Positions 1 through 8,405 of a stretch of 59,489 nucleotides of DNA are shown one piece after another. The DNA comes from an uncultured Alphaproteobacteria bacterium (lineage in GTDB: Bacteria; Pseudomonadota; Alphaproteobacteria; RF32; CAG-239), in contig CALXTP010000084.1 in NCBI GenBank assembly GCA_944391435.1, positions 1 to 59,489 on the forward strand. Direction: 5' to 3'. Positions within the stretch are counted from its first letter, which is position 1. Every line of letters starts with the position of its first letter. Made by a program: the position numbers and the translations under genes. Below the pieces are notes generated by a model. The model searched no databases. It was not told where the DNA came from and saw only the letters and a program-made list of their open reading frames with translations.

Positions 1-1
1 T

Positions 2-541
2 AAATCCGTAATACAGGAAGCTTATCGCCACCACAAGCCGATGCTTGGAATTTGCGCCGGTGCACAAATGATTGGCGCCTGCTTGGGCAATATGAAAATG
101 TATCGCAGCCTGGAAGATGAAATTCCGCACAAGGCCGTTCACAAGCCTCGGCAGGAAACAGATGTCCGCCTGCATGGGTTGAAACTTCTGCCCGGAACGC
201 CGATATTTGATATCATGGGTTTGCGTGCCGATGAAGACCGGATAATGATAAATTCCCGTCATGCGCAGGCCATGGTGCATCCGGCGCTGCAGGAATATGT
301 AAAGGGCGAACCATTGGTTAAAATGGATATGTATGCCGTTTCGGATGCTGACGGCGTGCCGGAGATTTGGGGGAATGCATCGGCAGGAATTCTGTGCGTT
401 CAAGGGCATCCGGAAGATTTGGCTGCCGCCGGGGATGAAAAGATGCTTCGGATCTACCAATACATAGCCGGGTTGTCCGCCGAATATAAAAAAAGCCGGG
501 CATCATTGCTGAGAGCCCCGAAAAAGGCGCTTGAACGGTAG
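2..541 (+). CDS. Class I glutamine amidotransferase, peptidase C26 family (5' partial)
   Basis: The reading frame is open from base 2, so the gene starts before the window; 179 residues are visible. The nucleophile elbow GICAGAQ carries the Cys, and further on come NSRHAQA and the His-x-Glu pair in QGHPED. This is the Cys-His-Glu triad of C26 gamma-glutamyl hydrolases (PuuD-like, gamma-glutamyl-GABA or related substrates). The ORF's first Met lies inside the nucleophile motif, so it cannot be the true start. The C-terminal tail is basic. The substrate cannot be named from this fragment. The next gene is convergent. Confidence 0.8.
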   Translation, partial: KSVIQEAYRHHKPMLGICAGAQMIGACLGNMKMYRSLEDEIPHKAVHKPRQETDVRLHGLKLLPGTPIFDIMGLRADEDRIMINSRHAQAMVHPALQEYVKGEPLVKMDMYAVSDADGVPEIWGNASAGILCVQGHPEDLAAAGDEKMLRIYQYIAGLSAEYKKSRASLLRAPKKALER

Positions 542-590
542 TTGGAAAAAGCTGTCAAAAAAAACTGTTACAAAACGACTGTTTTCTGCT

Positions 591-1483
591 TTAAACTGCC
601 ACCATTATCACGCCGGTAATAATAACCGCAAAGCAAATAAGTTTTTTAGCCATAATTTGCGGCGTAATCGTTTCGTGGAGATTGAGGCTAAACATTTTTT
701 TGAGCGCTAAGCTGATGAACAGCATAAAAATAGGCGCGGTGGCGTTAATCGCCGATGATATAACCGCCGAGAGCTGCGATAAGGCATAAACTGCCGCCGC
801 CCCGCCCAAAAAGCATAACAGTTCGTTGAGGCAAAAGACTTTGGTATGGTGGCAATATTCCCGAAAAGCTTTTTTTATACGCCGTGCGGAAGGTTTGTGT
901 AACAGGAATAAAAAAGGCAGCAGGCACGAAAGGGTATTGACGTAGATAATCATATTTATCCAGTTGCCGTCCAGATTAAATGTATATTTTTGTATCACCA
1001 CATAAACGGCGCGCAACAGCGACACCAAAACATATAATAAAAGGCACGGTTAAGCTTCGGCATTTTAAAGTTGTTGATGCTGAGCACGATTGATGCGGCA
1101 ATAATCAATAAGAAGCCGGCGTATTGGGAACCTTTCAGCACCTCGTCCAAAAAGAGAAACGTCATCACCGGGATGGTAATTTGCCCCAGGGAAAACAGTG
1201 CCGATACAATAGATGTATCAATAACTTTCATCGCTTTGTAATACGGATAAAGGTAGGCAACGTCAATTATGGCCAATACAAAATAAAAGGGCAGGGCTTG
1301 TGCGGCGGGCAGGGGAGGCACGCCGAAAAACAACAACAGCGGCAGAAACACGCAGTTCATCAGTGAGATATAAAAAATCATCGTTATCGGATGTTTGAAG
1401 ATATTGTTGGACAGCCTGCATTCAATAATATTGGCAAAAGAAGAAAAAAACGGTGCCAAAAAAGCCACAATCCAAATAAACAT
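591..1483 (-). pseudogene. EamA/DMT-family transporter, frameshifted
   Basis: Two minus-strand frames carry consecutive halves of one ten-helix drug/metabolite exporter. The first half runs from 1483 to about 1030 and has five hydrophobic segments. The second runs on in another frame to 591. They meet at an A4 run on the plus strand (1027-1030). One extra base there would give a single protein of about 297 residues, the usual EamA length. AAAGG lies 6 bases before the ATG, and a -10-like TATAAT sits at 1514-1519 on the complement. This is either a recent single-base loss or a homopolymer sequencing error; the reading frame is otherwise clean, which favours a recent event or an error. The substrate is unknown. 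Confidence 0.75.
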
Positions 1484-1641
1484 ACAAAACCTTTTTGCTG
1501 TTGTCCCTGTCTGATTATATAGTCATCAGAAGTTAAGATAATATAAATGCCGGCCGATTTTCTTCTGCTACGGATAAATCCGGATTTTATGGTGCCTGAT
1601 AATAGTCTGATTTTGCTATGTTTGGAGGTGTTATTGTCCCG

Positions 1642-1817
1642 GCAGCCGCATGCCGTTATCTCTGCGGCATAGCGCCGTTATCCCTGCGGCATAACATCGT
1701 TATTCCTGCGGCATTGCACCGTTATTCTTGCGGCACAGCGCCGTTACCCTTGCGGCATAGCGCCGTTACCCCTGCGACACGGCACCGTTATCCCTGCGGC
1801 ATAACATCGTTATCCCG
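1642..1817. repeat. 22-bp tandem repeat array, eight units
   Basis: Eight head-to-tail 22-base units start at 1642, 1664, 1686, 1708, 1730, 1752, 1774 and 1796; the first is the most diverged. The plus-strand core is GCGGCATAGCGCCGTTATCC. There are no spacers, so it is not CRISPR. The unit length is not a multiple of three, so a plus-strand ORF through it (1618-1845) is probably a by-product. On the minus strand every complete unit reads ATG or GTG, two codons with Gln third, one more codon and TAA. The array lies between the rpsD terminator and the start of the EamA gene. Confidence 0.9.
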
Positions 1818-1867
1818 GTATTTTTCCTATTTATCCCAAGCTTAGGGGAGCTGTAAAACACATAATG

Positions 1868-1896
1868 AAAAAACCGCCGGCACAACGTGACGGCGG
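1868..1896 (-). terminator. Rho-independent terminator of rpsD
   Basis: Stem CCGCCG/CGGCGG (1874-1879 with 1891-1896), with an inner CAC/GTG, followed on the minus strand by six T. It lies 150 bases past the rpsD stop. No gene is seen in 1897-2045. Confidence 0.75.
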
Positions 1897-2045
1897 GCAA
1901 CAATCCAATATTCTGAAAACGACGCTTAAAAGCTTTTTCTCTAATCTTTTGCCGCGGCTCTGGCTCATACCTTTTGGACAACGCCGATTTGCCACTTTTT
2001 TTGATTTTAAGAAAAAACTTAAGGCCGCTTTCGGACAATCTCCTA

Positions 2046-2660
2046 TTATCTGGAGTAAAATTCGATAACCAGGTTCGGTTCCATCTGCGCGGCATACGGA
2101 ACATCGTCAAACTTCGGCACAAAGGTATACTTCGCGGTCAGCTTAGCGGCATCAACTTCCAGATAAGAAGGGAAATCGCGCGTCTGGGACTGAACGGCAG
2201 ACATAACGATGGCCAGCTGTTTAGATTTTTCGCGAACTTCAATAACATCGCCGGCTTTCAGCTGGTAAGAAGGAATATTAACCTTTTTGCCGTTAACGGT
2301 AACATGTCCGTGGTTGACAAACTGGCGTGCCGCAAAAACGGTAGAAGCAAACTTGGCTTTGTAAACCAGATTGTCCAAACGGGATTCCAGCAGGCCGATA
2401 AGATTTTCAGCCGTATCGCCTTTTCTGCGAATAGCTTCAACATAGTACTTGTGGAACTGCTTTTCGGAAATATTTCCGTAATAAACTTTCAATCTCTGCT
2501 TGGCATACAATTGCTCGCCGTAGTCGGTCGTCTTCTTTCTTCTCTGCCCGTGTTGTCCCGGAGCATAATTTCTTTTCAAAATCGGGCTGTTATTGTCGCC
2601 CCAGAGATTTTGGCCGTAACGGCGGCTGTTTTTCTTTTTGGCTGTAACGATACTTTTCAT
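2046..2660 (-). CDS. rpsD: 30S ribosomal protein S4
   Basis: A 204-residue protein matching bacterial S4 over its full length: [11 protein letters not shown] near residue 34, the S4 RNA-binding domain ([12 protein letters not shown]...[13 protein letters not shown]) in the middle, and the terminal VIEFYSR. S4 nucleates 30S assembly by binding 16S rRNA. AAAGGA stands 8 bases before the ATG. There are no zinc-ligand cysteines, so it is the zinc-independent form. The gene is alone, not in the alpha operon with rpsM, rpsK and rpoA. Confidence 0.97.
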   Translation of the reverse strand: MKSIVTAKKKNSRRYGQNLWGDNNSPILKRNYAPGQHGQRRKKTTDYGEQLYAKQRLKVYYGNISEKQFHKYYVEAIRRKGDTAENLIGLLESRLDNLVYKAKFASTVFAARQFVNHGHVTVNGKKVNIPSYQLKAGDVIEVREKSKQLAIVMSAVQSQTRDFPSYLEVDAAKLTAKYTFVPKFDDVPYAAQMEPNLVIEFYSR

Positions 2661-3008
2661 AAATAAAATCCTTTAGATATTGGTTAAAATTATTGTCCCG
2701 ATAGTTTTGTCGTTGGCAGAGCCTGCTTTGCGAATAACAAACAAAGCTCCGGCGCAAACGGGGAATTCCTCCGGCTTGAAACAGAAATACAATTCCGCCG
2801 CACCTTAACACAAACCTTCGCACTTAAGAACAACGACGCAGCACCTTGGTACAACTCTGCCATATAACCGGCGCTTTCTTTGCGTTTCCGTATTCAAACA
2901 CTACCCGCTTTCTCGGAAGTATGCCTAACATATCGCAAAAAAATAATTTTGCAAGCATTTTTTCTGATTTTGCGCAGATTTTTTCACAGCAGGCTATTGC
3001 ACGGCAAG
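2661..3008. other. Intergenic region upstream of rpsD
   Basis: 348 bases between the rpsD start and the lolD stop. It should hold the rpsD promoter and leader, but I could not assign clear boxes. Minus-strand AAGGTGC(T/G)GCG occurs twice near 2800-2850. No ORF, tRNA or convincing terminator was recognised. Confidence 0.4.
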
Positions 3009-3737
3009 CTAATAAAAATTCTTCCGCACTTTGGCAAACAGGGGCTCGTTGATGTCTTCCAACATGCCGTCTTTAAGACGGAGCTGCCGGTTCATCCTCG
3101 TTGCCAGTTCCATATTGTGCGTGGCAATCAGTGCCGCCAGGCCTGTTTCTTTGATGATATGGAGCAACGCCGCAAAAACGTCTTCGGCCGTGTTTGGGTC
3201 AAGGTTGCCGGTCGGTTCGTCGGCCAGCAGCAGTTTCGGCGCATTGGCAAGTGCCCGCGCAATGGCCACCCTTTGCTGTTCGCCGCCGGAAAGTTCTGCC
3301 GGGCGGTGTTTCAGGCGATGCGACAGGTGCAGCTTTTCCAGCAGCATAACGGCTCTGTCTTGTGCCTCGCTTTTGCTTTTTCCGGCAATAAGCATCGGAA
3401 TCATCACGTTCTCCATGGCTGAAAAGTCGCCGAGCAGGTTGTGGTATTGATACACAAAACCGATATAGTCGCGTCTCAAATGCGTCCGCAAATCGTCAGA
3501 AGCCTTGCCGATATTTTCGCCGTTGATAAAAATACGCCCTGCAGTCGGCCGGTCAAGCAGGCCGGCAATCTGCAACAGTGTAGACTTTCCCGCGCCGCTT
3601 TGCCCCACCAGCGCCGTAATTTCCCGCGGCTGCACCTTCAAATCAACGCCGTTCAAAACCTCAAGCGTCTGTTTGCCTTGTTTATAAGTTTTTGTTACGC
3701 CGCTTAATTCCAGCACACAAGTATTTTCGTTATTCAT
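3009..3737 (-). CDS. lolD: Lipoprotein-releasing ABC transporter ATP-binding protein LolD
   Basis: A 242-residue ABC ATPase. Walker A is GQSGAGKST (about residues 48-56), the signature is [14 protein letters not shown], Walker B is [12 protein letters not shown], and there is an H-loop THN. These are the hallmarks of the LolD/MacB group. With the permease it extracts outer-membrane lipoproteins from the inner membrane and hands them to LolA. Its start overlaps the lolC stop by 8 bases, so the two are translationally coupled. The family assignment is firm; the Lol role rests on pairing with a LolC/E-type permease. Confidence 0.93.
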   Translation of the reverse strand: MNNENTCVLELSGVTKTYKQGKQTLEVLNGVDLKVQPREITALVGQSGAGKSTLLQIAGLLDRPTAGRIFINGENIGKASDDLRTHLRRDYIGFVYQYHNLLGDFSAMENVMIPMLIAGKSKSEAQDRAVMLLEKLHLSHRLKHRPAELSGGEQQRVAIARALANAPKLLLADEPTGNLDPNTAEDVFAALLHIIKETGLAALIATHNMELATRMNRQLRLKDGMLEDINEPLFAKVRKNFY

Positions 3738-4989
3738 AGCGCAAAGCCTCCACCGGATCCATTTTTGCCGCCCGATAAGCCGGGTACAGGGTTGCCAGGA
3801 ACGAAAGCAGCAGCGAAATTCCTGCTACCGTCAAAACCACGGGCATTTCCACTTTTGCCGGCAGCTGCGACAGGAAATAGATTTCCGCCGCAAATAAATC
3901 CCGCCCCGAAACAGATTGCAAAAATTGGCGGATATTTTCAATATTGTCGCAAAACAGCAGCGCCAGCAAAACGCCGAGCAGCGTGCCGACCACGCCGATA
4001 AACGCGCCGTCCAAAAAGAAAATGCGCATAATCATTCCCTTGGTTGCCCCCATGGTGCGCAAAACCGCAATATCGCGCCCTTTATCTTTGACCAGCATAA
4101 TCAGGCCGGTAATGATATTAAACGCCGCTACCAGGATAATCAGCGTCAACACGACAAACATCACGTTGCGTTCCACATCTATCGCATTAAAAAAGGCCGA
4201 GTTCGTCTGGCGATAGTCATAAACAAAAGCTTTATTGCCGGAGGTTTCAATCGCTGCCCCGATAAGCTGGCGGATATAATCAACGTCTGCGTTTGGCCGC
4301 AACGTAACGTCAATGCCGGTCACACCGTTGCCGAGAGAAAAGAACGTTTGCGCCGTCGCCAGCGGCATAAAGACAAAATTGGCGTCATATTCATACATGC
4401 CGAAATTAAAAGTGCCGGCTACCCGGTAGCTTTTCATCCGCGGCACGGTGCCAAACATGGTAATTTTGCCGTTTGGCGAGAGCAGGGTGATCTCATCGCC
4501 GGCGGTTACGCCGAGCTTGTTGGCAAGCCGCGACCCCAGAACGACGATATCGCCTTCAAAAAGCTTCAAATCAAAATCTTTAAAACCTTCGCGCAGAACC
4601 TTTTTCTTCTGCAAATCAGCGCCGTTGATGCCGCGCACCATCACGCCCTCTGCCGTATTGCCGGCTGTTGCCAGCAGTTGCTTTTCAATAAGCGGGATGG
4701 CTACGTCCACACCCGGAACTTTCTCTTCCAACATTCTGACGGCATCGGGATAATTGTTAAACGGTACGTTGCGGATGGCGGCAATACTGATATGCCCGTT
4801 GATGCCGAGGATGCGCCCCAGCAATTCCTCTTTAAAACCGTTCATAACGGATGTAACGATAATCAGCGTAGCCACGCCGAGGGCGATGCCGATAAACGCA
4901 AACGTGGTAATGACCGATATAAAGCCTTCCTTTCGTTTGGCTCGCAAATATCTGCCGGCGACCATTTTTTCAAATTTAGAGAAAATCAT
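3730..4989 (-). CDS. lolC: Lipoprotein-releasing ABC transporter permease LolC/LolE
   Basis: 419 residues from the ATG at 4989, chosen because AAGGAG lies 7 bases upstream; a longer frame to 5103 has no such site. The N-terminal EKMVAGRYLRAKRKEGF leads into TM1 (about 25-47). A large periplasmic domain follows, then three C-terminal helices (about 275-400), ending [18 protein letters not shown], the classic MacB/FtsX-fold ending. Many Alphaproteobacteria have one such permease acting as a homodimer with LolD and place proS directly upstream; here proS is 31 kb away. Confidence 0.92.
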   Translation of the reverse strand: MIFSKFEKMVAGRYLRAKRKEGFISVITTFAFIGIALGVATLIIVTSVMNGFKEELLGRILGINGHISIAAIRNVPFNNYPDAVRMLEEKVPGVDVAIPLIEKQLLATAGNTAEGVMVRGINGADLQKKKVLREGFKDFDLKLFEGDIVVLGSRLANKLGVTAGDEITLLSPNGKITMFGTVPRMKSYRVAGTFNFGMYEYDANFVFMPLATAQTFFSLGNGVTGIDVTLRPNADVDYIRQLIGAAIETSGNKAFVYDYRQTNSAFFNAIDVERNVMFVVLTLIILVAAFNIITGLIMLVKDKGRDIAVLRTMGATKGMIMRIFFLDGAFIGVVGTLLGVLLALLFCDNIENIRQFLQSVSGRDLFAAEIYFLSQLPAKVEMPVVLTVAGISLLLSFLATLYPAYRAAKMDPVEALRYE

Positions 4990-5012
4990 TTGCAAACTCC
5001 TTATATTGCTCC

Positions 5013-5040
5013 AACATAGCCTGCCGGAGCAAACTTGCAA
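5013..5040 (-). promoter_or_regulatory. Putative sigma-70 promoter of lolCD
   Basis: On the minus strand: TTGCAA, 16 bases, TATGTT. Transcription would begin about 20 bases before the lolC start codon, leaving just room for its AAGGAG site. Confidence 0.5.
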
Positions 5041-5113
5041 CCATAAAAATTTTCTGCCCACAGGAAACGCCGCTTGGGGAGGGCTATATGGAAATAAGGG
5101 CAAGGGCTGCCAT

Positions 5114-5144
5114 AAAAAAAGAACCGCGTTGCGTAACGGGGTTC
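5114..5144 (-). terminator. Rho-independent terminator upstream of lolC
   Basis: Stem GAACC-x-CGTT with AACG-x-GGTTC (5121-5130 with 5135-5144), loop GCGT, then seven T on the minus strand. It insulates lolCD from the gene at 5320-5976. Confidence 0.7.
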
Positions 5145-5172
5145 TTTATGATGATTGCGTTTTATAAAAATT

Positions 5173-5211
5173 AAAAAAGGAAAAAGGATAGCCTCACGGC
5201 CGCCTTTTTCC
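5173..5211 (-). terminator. Rho-independent terminator
   Basis: A perfect 9-bp stem GGAAAAAGG/CCTTTTTCC (5179-5187 with 5203-5211) followed by six T on the minus strand. It probably ends the transcript of the 5320-5976 gene and works in tandem with the next hairpin. Confidence 0.65.
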
Positions 5212-5319
5212 AAACATACAAAACAAAGTACATTAGCGGTGGCGCCGCTAACAACTCAAAAAAAGGCAAAGTCCGTTTTCCCTTTACCGCTGTAAAGCGG
5301 GCTCAGCCTTATGCTAAGA

Positions 5320-5976
5320 TTACAATCCGTCCCACTTGTCGTGCCGTCTGCCGCCGGATTTTGCCGGTTTATCGGAAGTTTTGTTTTTTCTTCCTTTTTT
5401 AGAAAGAAAATCACATTTAACCCGCGGAAAATAATCATGCAGGCAAAAACCGCCCAACCGGCCGACTTTGCTCATAAGCTTGCTTAGATCCTGTGTAAAA
5501 GTTACCGGGATAAAGCTCTTTTGGCCATCTGGGGCTTCAAGCAGATGCAGAACAGAGAACTCATCAGGGCTGCTGAAATACGCTTCGGCATACCAGCCTT
5601 TTTTGTTGACAAAGTGGACAACCGCTTTCTTTTCCGTATCCAGAAAAGCCCATAACGATTTAATTTTGCCGCCGGTATTAAGCGTTTGCAAATGCCGGAG
5701 CATAATCTCAATAGAGGTCGCCGTACTTGCATCCAAAAGGCAGCTGTCTTCGGCATGCGTAGACTGATTTGTTACGTCCTTAAGGGCGTTGCGTAAAACG
5801 ATTCGGTTCAAAAAATCAGACATTCGTTGCCGCGACACGGCGGGATAAGAAACGATAAACTCGTTAAAATCGGCCGGCTTGTCATTTTGAGCCCTGCCAA
5901 GATTCTTACTCGCGAGAGAAACAACAACTCCCTTCGCGTCTGACCACATGATGGTCTTCAGAATTCTTTCTTCCAT
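5320..5976 (-). CDS. Hypothetical protein, lineage-specific
   Basis: 218 residues, family not recognised. It has no signal peptide or membrane segment. The body (1-190) looks like a mixed alpha/beta cytosolic domain; the tail (about 193-218) is Lys/Arg-rich (SKKGRKNKTSDKPAKSGGRR) and could bind nucleic acid. The 5' leader is very AT-rich with no Shine-Dalgarno site. It stands alone between the Mla-type operon and lolCD, with terminators on both sides. Coding status is supported by length and uninterrupted frame only. Confidence 0.6.
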   Translation of the reverse strand: MEERILKTIMWSDAKGVVVSLASKNLGRAQNDKPADFNEFIVSYPAVSRQRMSDFLNRIVLRNALKDVTNQSTHAEDSCLLDASTATSIEIMLRHLQTLNTGGKIKSLWAFLDTEKKAVVHFVNKKGWYAEAYFSSPDEFSVLHLLEAPDGQKSFIPVTFTQDLSKLMSKVGRLGGFCLHDYFPRVKCDFLSKKGRKNKTSDKPAKSGGRRHDKWDGL

Positions 5977-6103
5977 AATGATATATTTTTAATATTAATA
6001 CAAAACAAATTATAACATGGGGATTTCTTTTGTCAAATATATTTTCAAAGAATATAGAAAAAGAAGGAAAAACGGATTTTTTTCTAAAAAGAAAGGGCAT
6101 AAA

Positions 6104-6186
6104 AAATCATTTTTTCGGCAAAAAAATGATTTAACAAAACAGCTTTTCCCTTGGCAAGCCCGAGCCTTGGCTGGGAAAAGCTGTTT
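6104..6186 (-). terminator. Double hairpin after the Mla-type operon
   Basis: Two adjacent perfect inverted repeats: a 12-bp AT stem (6104-6115 with 6121-6132) and a 14-bp stem AAACAGCTTTTCCC/GGGAAAAGCTGTTT (6137-6150 with 6173-6186), whose 22-base loop can pair further through AGCC/GGCT. Read on the minus strand, the larger hairpin is followed by T-rich sequence. Termination is the likely role. Confidence 0.6.
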
Positions 6187-6246
6187 ATGCCTTCTGAAAA
6201 AAATATCTCCGCTTTTGTCAGAAAAGGGATGAAGGAATAAAAGCGG

Positions 6247-6813
6247 TTACTTGAGTTTCGCCAAATCCGCGGCGATGGCTTGGGACAATCCGCCGAGCAG
6301 GCGGCTTTGCGCCGGGATATAGGCATCATAGCCGTCTTCAATTTTAAGCGCCTGGTCAAAGCGCCCTTGTTTGAGGATTTTGCCTTGCGCATTCCGGATA
6401 AAATAAGAAGCTTTCAAAAGCGCCGTTTCGTCCAGCCTGCCATTCATTTCGCGGATTTCCGCAAACACGGCATATTTATAATTTTTGCGCAGCGTCGTCT
6501 GGTTTTCAACCATGGCATTGGGCAAAAGGAGGCTGAGGTTCTGGTTCAAAACCTGTTGCACCAGTTTTTCCGGCGCCGCACCCCAGCGGTTAAATTCGTC
6601 AATTTTGACTTCATAATTTTCTTTGCCCAAAGTTGTGATTTGCGGACGCGACTGTTCTGCCGGCAGCAATACCGGGGCAATTAAAATCGTAGATTTGACG
6701 TTTGGATAGGTGTTGGCCGGCGTTTGCATGGCCACCGGCTGGTAAAAATTCGGATTAGGGCTGGAACACGCGGTTACGGCCAAAGCCAGAAGGGTAACGA
6801 ATATTTTTTTCAT
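6247..6813 (-). CDS. ABC-type transport auxiliary lipoprotein, PqiC-like
   Basis: 188 residues from the ATG at 6813, which has AAAGGA upstream; a start at 6843 would place ten residues before the signal peptide. MKKIFVTLLALAVTAC is a lipoprotein signal with the acylated Cys at residue 16. The mature part has the pattern of LptE/PqiC-like outer-membrane lipoproteins (ILIAPVLLPAEQSRPQI, later YAVFAEIREM). It starts one base after the MCE gene's stop. It is probably the outer-membrane partner that receives or delivers lipid for the MCE protein. The family call comes mostly from context and general pattern. Confidence 0.72.
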   Translation of the reverse strand: MKKIFVTLLALAVTACSSPNPNFYQPVAMQTPANTYPNVKSTILIAPVLLPAEQSRPQITTLGKENYEVKIDEFNRWGAAPEKLVQQVLNQNLSLLLPNAMVENQTTLRKNYKYAVFAEIREMNGRLDETALLKASYFIRNAQGKILKQGRFDQALKIEDGYDAYIPAQSRLLGGLSQAIAADLAKLK

Positions 6814-6814
6814 T

Positions 6815-7657
6815 TTAATAATCCTTTCCTGTAATAATGGCATTCGGATACATTTGCAGATAATCCGTCAGGTTTTTCATGGAAGCCGCCGCCGCGGAAA
6901 AGCTGTCTATCATGGCAGCGATGCTGGCGGCATTTTCACCGACCATCAAATCAAACGACTGGGCTGCCCCGCCGACGTTTTGTGCCGCCGTTCCGAGTTC
7001 CTCCACCATTTTGGCGGTATTTTTCTTGTTTTCTTTCAGAATATGGTCCACCGTATTGAGTGTGGAATTCAGTTGTGTCAAAAGGTCGGGCAGTTCGCGG
7101 TTGAGCGTCTGGGTAATGTTATGTACGTCGCTGGCAATCTGTGTAATCGGCATAACCTGGAGGCTCTTGGAGATGGCTGAAAATGGCGAACCGATAGTCG
7201 GTATCTCCAGCTCGTTTTTATTGTGGCGGTAAAGGACAATCGGCGAGCCGGGGAACATATCAAGTTCAATCGCCAGCTGCCCCGTAATGACCGAATTGAT
7301 GGAAAGCTGGGCCCTCAGCCCGTCTTTGATAAATTGTTCCAGCCGGTCATGTTCGTCATGCATCGTCGTTATCAAAGATTTGCCGTTATAAATTTTGGCA
7401 TAAACGGGAATCGTAAATTTCATCGTGTTCATATCTGCCTGCAGGCGCACTTCGGAAACCTCGCCGATTTTAACCCCTTTGAACAACACCGGCGCTCCGA
7501 CGTCAAGCCCTTTGACCGATTCGTCAAAATACATGACGACGGTTGATTCGTCATCTGAAAATTTGTTTTTAAGAAAATATCCGAACATAAAGACCAACGC
7601 CAGGATTCCGGCGCTGACAAATACCCCGATCATTTTCATGTTAGGCTGTTTTATCAT
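6815..7657 (-). CDS. mlaD: MlaD/MCE-family lipid-binding protein
   Basis: 280 residues. A single N-terminal helix (about 8-28) anchors it in the inner membrane. The MCE domain follows: MYFDESVKGLDVGAPVLFKGVKIGEV, about residues 42-68, through TGQLAIELDM. The rest is an amphipathic helical tail (about 165-265) with a coiled-coil character, as in single-MCE proteins that hexamerise and carry lipid in a central channel. GAGGAAAA precedes the ATG. Its start overlaps the end of the ATPase gene by 17 bases. It is closer to the YrbD/PqiB-type proteins of Alphaproteobacteria than to E. coli MlaD proper. Confidence 0.88.
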   Translation of the reverse strand: MIKQPNMKMIGVFVSAGILALVFMFGYFLKNKFSDDESTVVMYFDESVKGLDVGAPVLFKGVKIGEVSEVRLQADMNTMKFTIPVYAKIYNGKSLITTMHDEHDRLEQFIKDGLRAQLSINSVITGQLAIELDMFPGSPIVLYRHNKNELEIPTIGSPFSAISKSLQVMPITQIASDVHNITQTLNRELPDLLTQLNSTLNTVDHILKENKKNTAKMVEELGTAAQNVGGAAQSFDLMVGENAASIAAMIDSFSAAAASMKNLTDYLQMYPNAIITGKDY

Positions 7658-8405
7658 TATTTTTTCCTCTGGTTAAAAATTCGCGAATGGTATCGTTTGG
7701 CGGATTGCGCAGCAAATCTGTCGGCTTTCCCCGCCCGGTAATATTCTTGGTGCTGCCGTCCAAAAAGATGGAATTTGTCCCGATGTTGAGCAGCGACTGC
7801 AGCTCATGCGTAACAATAACAAAAGTCGTGCCGAGATTCTGGTTAAGCTCCAAAATAAGGTCGTCCAGGCGTTTGGAACTGATGGGGTCCAGCCCGGCCG
7901 ACGGCTCGTCGCAATAGACGATTTTCGGATCCAGAGCCAGGGCACGGGAAAGGGCAGCCCTTTTTTTCATGCCGCCGGAAATTTCGGACGGATAAAAATC
8001 TTCAAATCCGGAAAGCCCTGTCAACGCCAGTTTATAGCTGGCCAGCTCGTCAATTTCTTTGGGGCTGTAAGGCGTATAGAGTTCCATCGGCATCGCCACG
8101 TTTTCTTTCAGCGTCATGGAAGAAAACAGCGCCCCGCTTTGGTATAAAACGCCGCAGCTCTTCATAATCTCCGTTTGCGTCTTATTGTCAGCGCCGGAAA
8201 AATCCCTGCCGTCAATCAGCACCTTGCCCTGCACCGGCGTTACCAGCCCGGTCAAGACGCGCAGCATACTGCTTTTGCCGCAGCCGCTGGCGCCCATAAT
8301 GATAAAGATATCTCCGGTGTTGACGGAAAAATTGATATTGTCAAACAAGACAAAATCGCCGTATGCTACTTTCAGATTTTGAACGGTAATAATGTCGCGG
8401 CTCAT
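7641..8405 (-). CDS. mlaF: MlaF-type ABC transporter ATP-binding protein
   Basis: 254 residues. Walker A is GASGCGKSS, the signature is the MlaF form ISGGMKKRAALSRAL, Walker B is IVYCDEPSAGLDP, and the switch His is in TH (VIVTHELQS). ISGGM with KKRA in place of QQRV is typical of the Mkl/MlaF group. It powers lipid movement between the membranes through the adjacent permease. It overlaps mlaE by 4 bases (ATGA). Confidence 0.93.
   Translation of the reverse strand: MSRDIITVQNLKVAYGDFVLFDNINFSVNTGDIFIIMGASGCGKSSMLRVLTGLVTPVQGKVLIDGRDFSGADNKTQTEIMKSCGVLYQSGALFSSMTLKENVAMPMELYTPYSPKEIDELASYKLALTGLSGFEDFYPSEISGGMKKRAALSRALALDPKIVYCDEPSAGLDPISSKRLDDLILELNQNLGTTFVIVTHELQSLLNIGTNSIFLDGSTKNITGRGKPTDLLRNPPNDTIREFLTRGKNNDKTA

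Larger units (their letters stand above)
4990..5319. other. Intergenic region with promoter and tandem terminators
   Basis: 330 bases without a convincing gene. From right to left it holds two strong minus-strand terminators (5173-5211 and 5114-5144), then the lolC promoter (5013-5040). A small hairpin CCGCT/AGCGG near 5287-5300 lies close to the end of the upstream hypothetical gene. Minus-strand ORFs here run through the hairpins and look spurious. Confidence 0.55.

Noticed and set aside
1642..1817. CRISPR array
   Set aside because: Units abut without unique spacers, are only 22 bases, and no cas genes are near.
1618..1845. 75-residue plus-strand ORF across the tandem repeat
   Set aside because: The unit is 22 bases, so the frame shifts each copy; there is no ribosome site and the product is a repeat artefact.
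2661..3008. tRNA or other structured RNA in the rpsD upstream region
   Set aside because: No T-loop GTTCRANNC sequence or cloverleaf could be found on either strand.
3916..5019. Long plus-strand ORF (367 residues) opposite lolC
   Set aside because: It is the antisense shadow of lolC; lolC has the conserved protein, a ribosome site and a promoter.
5001..5213. 70-residue minus-strand ORF upstream of lolC
   Set aside because: It spans two terminator hairpins and the lolC promoter.
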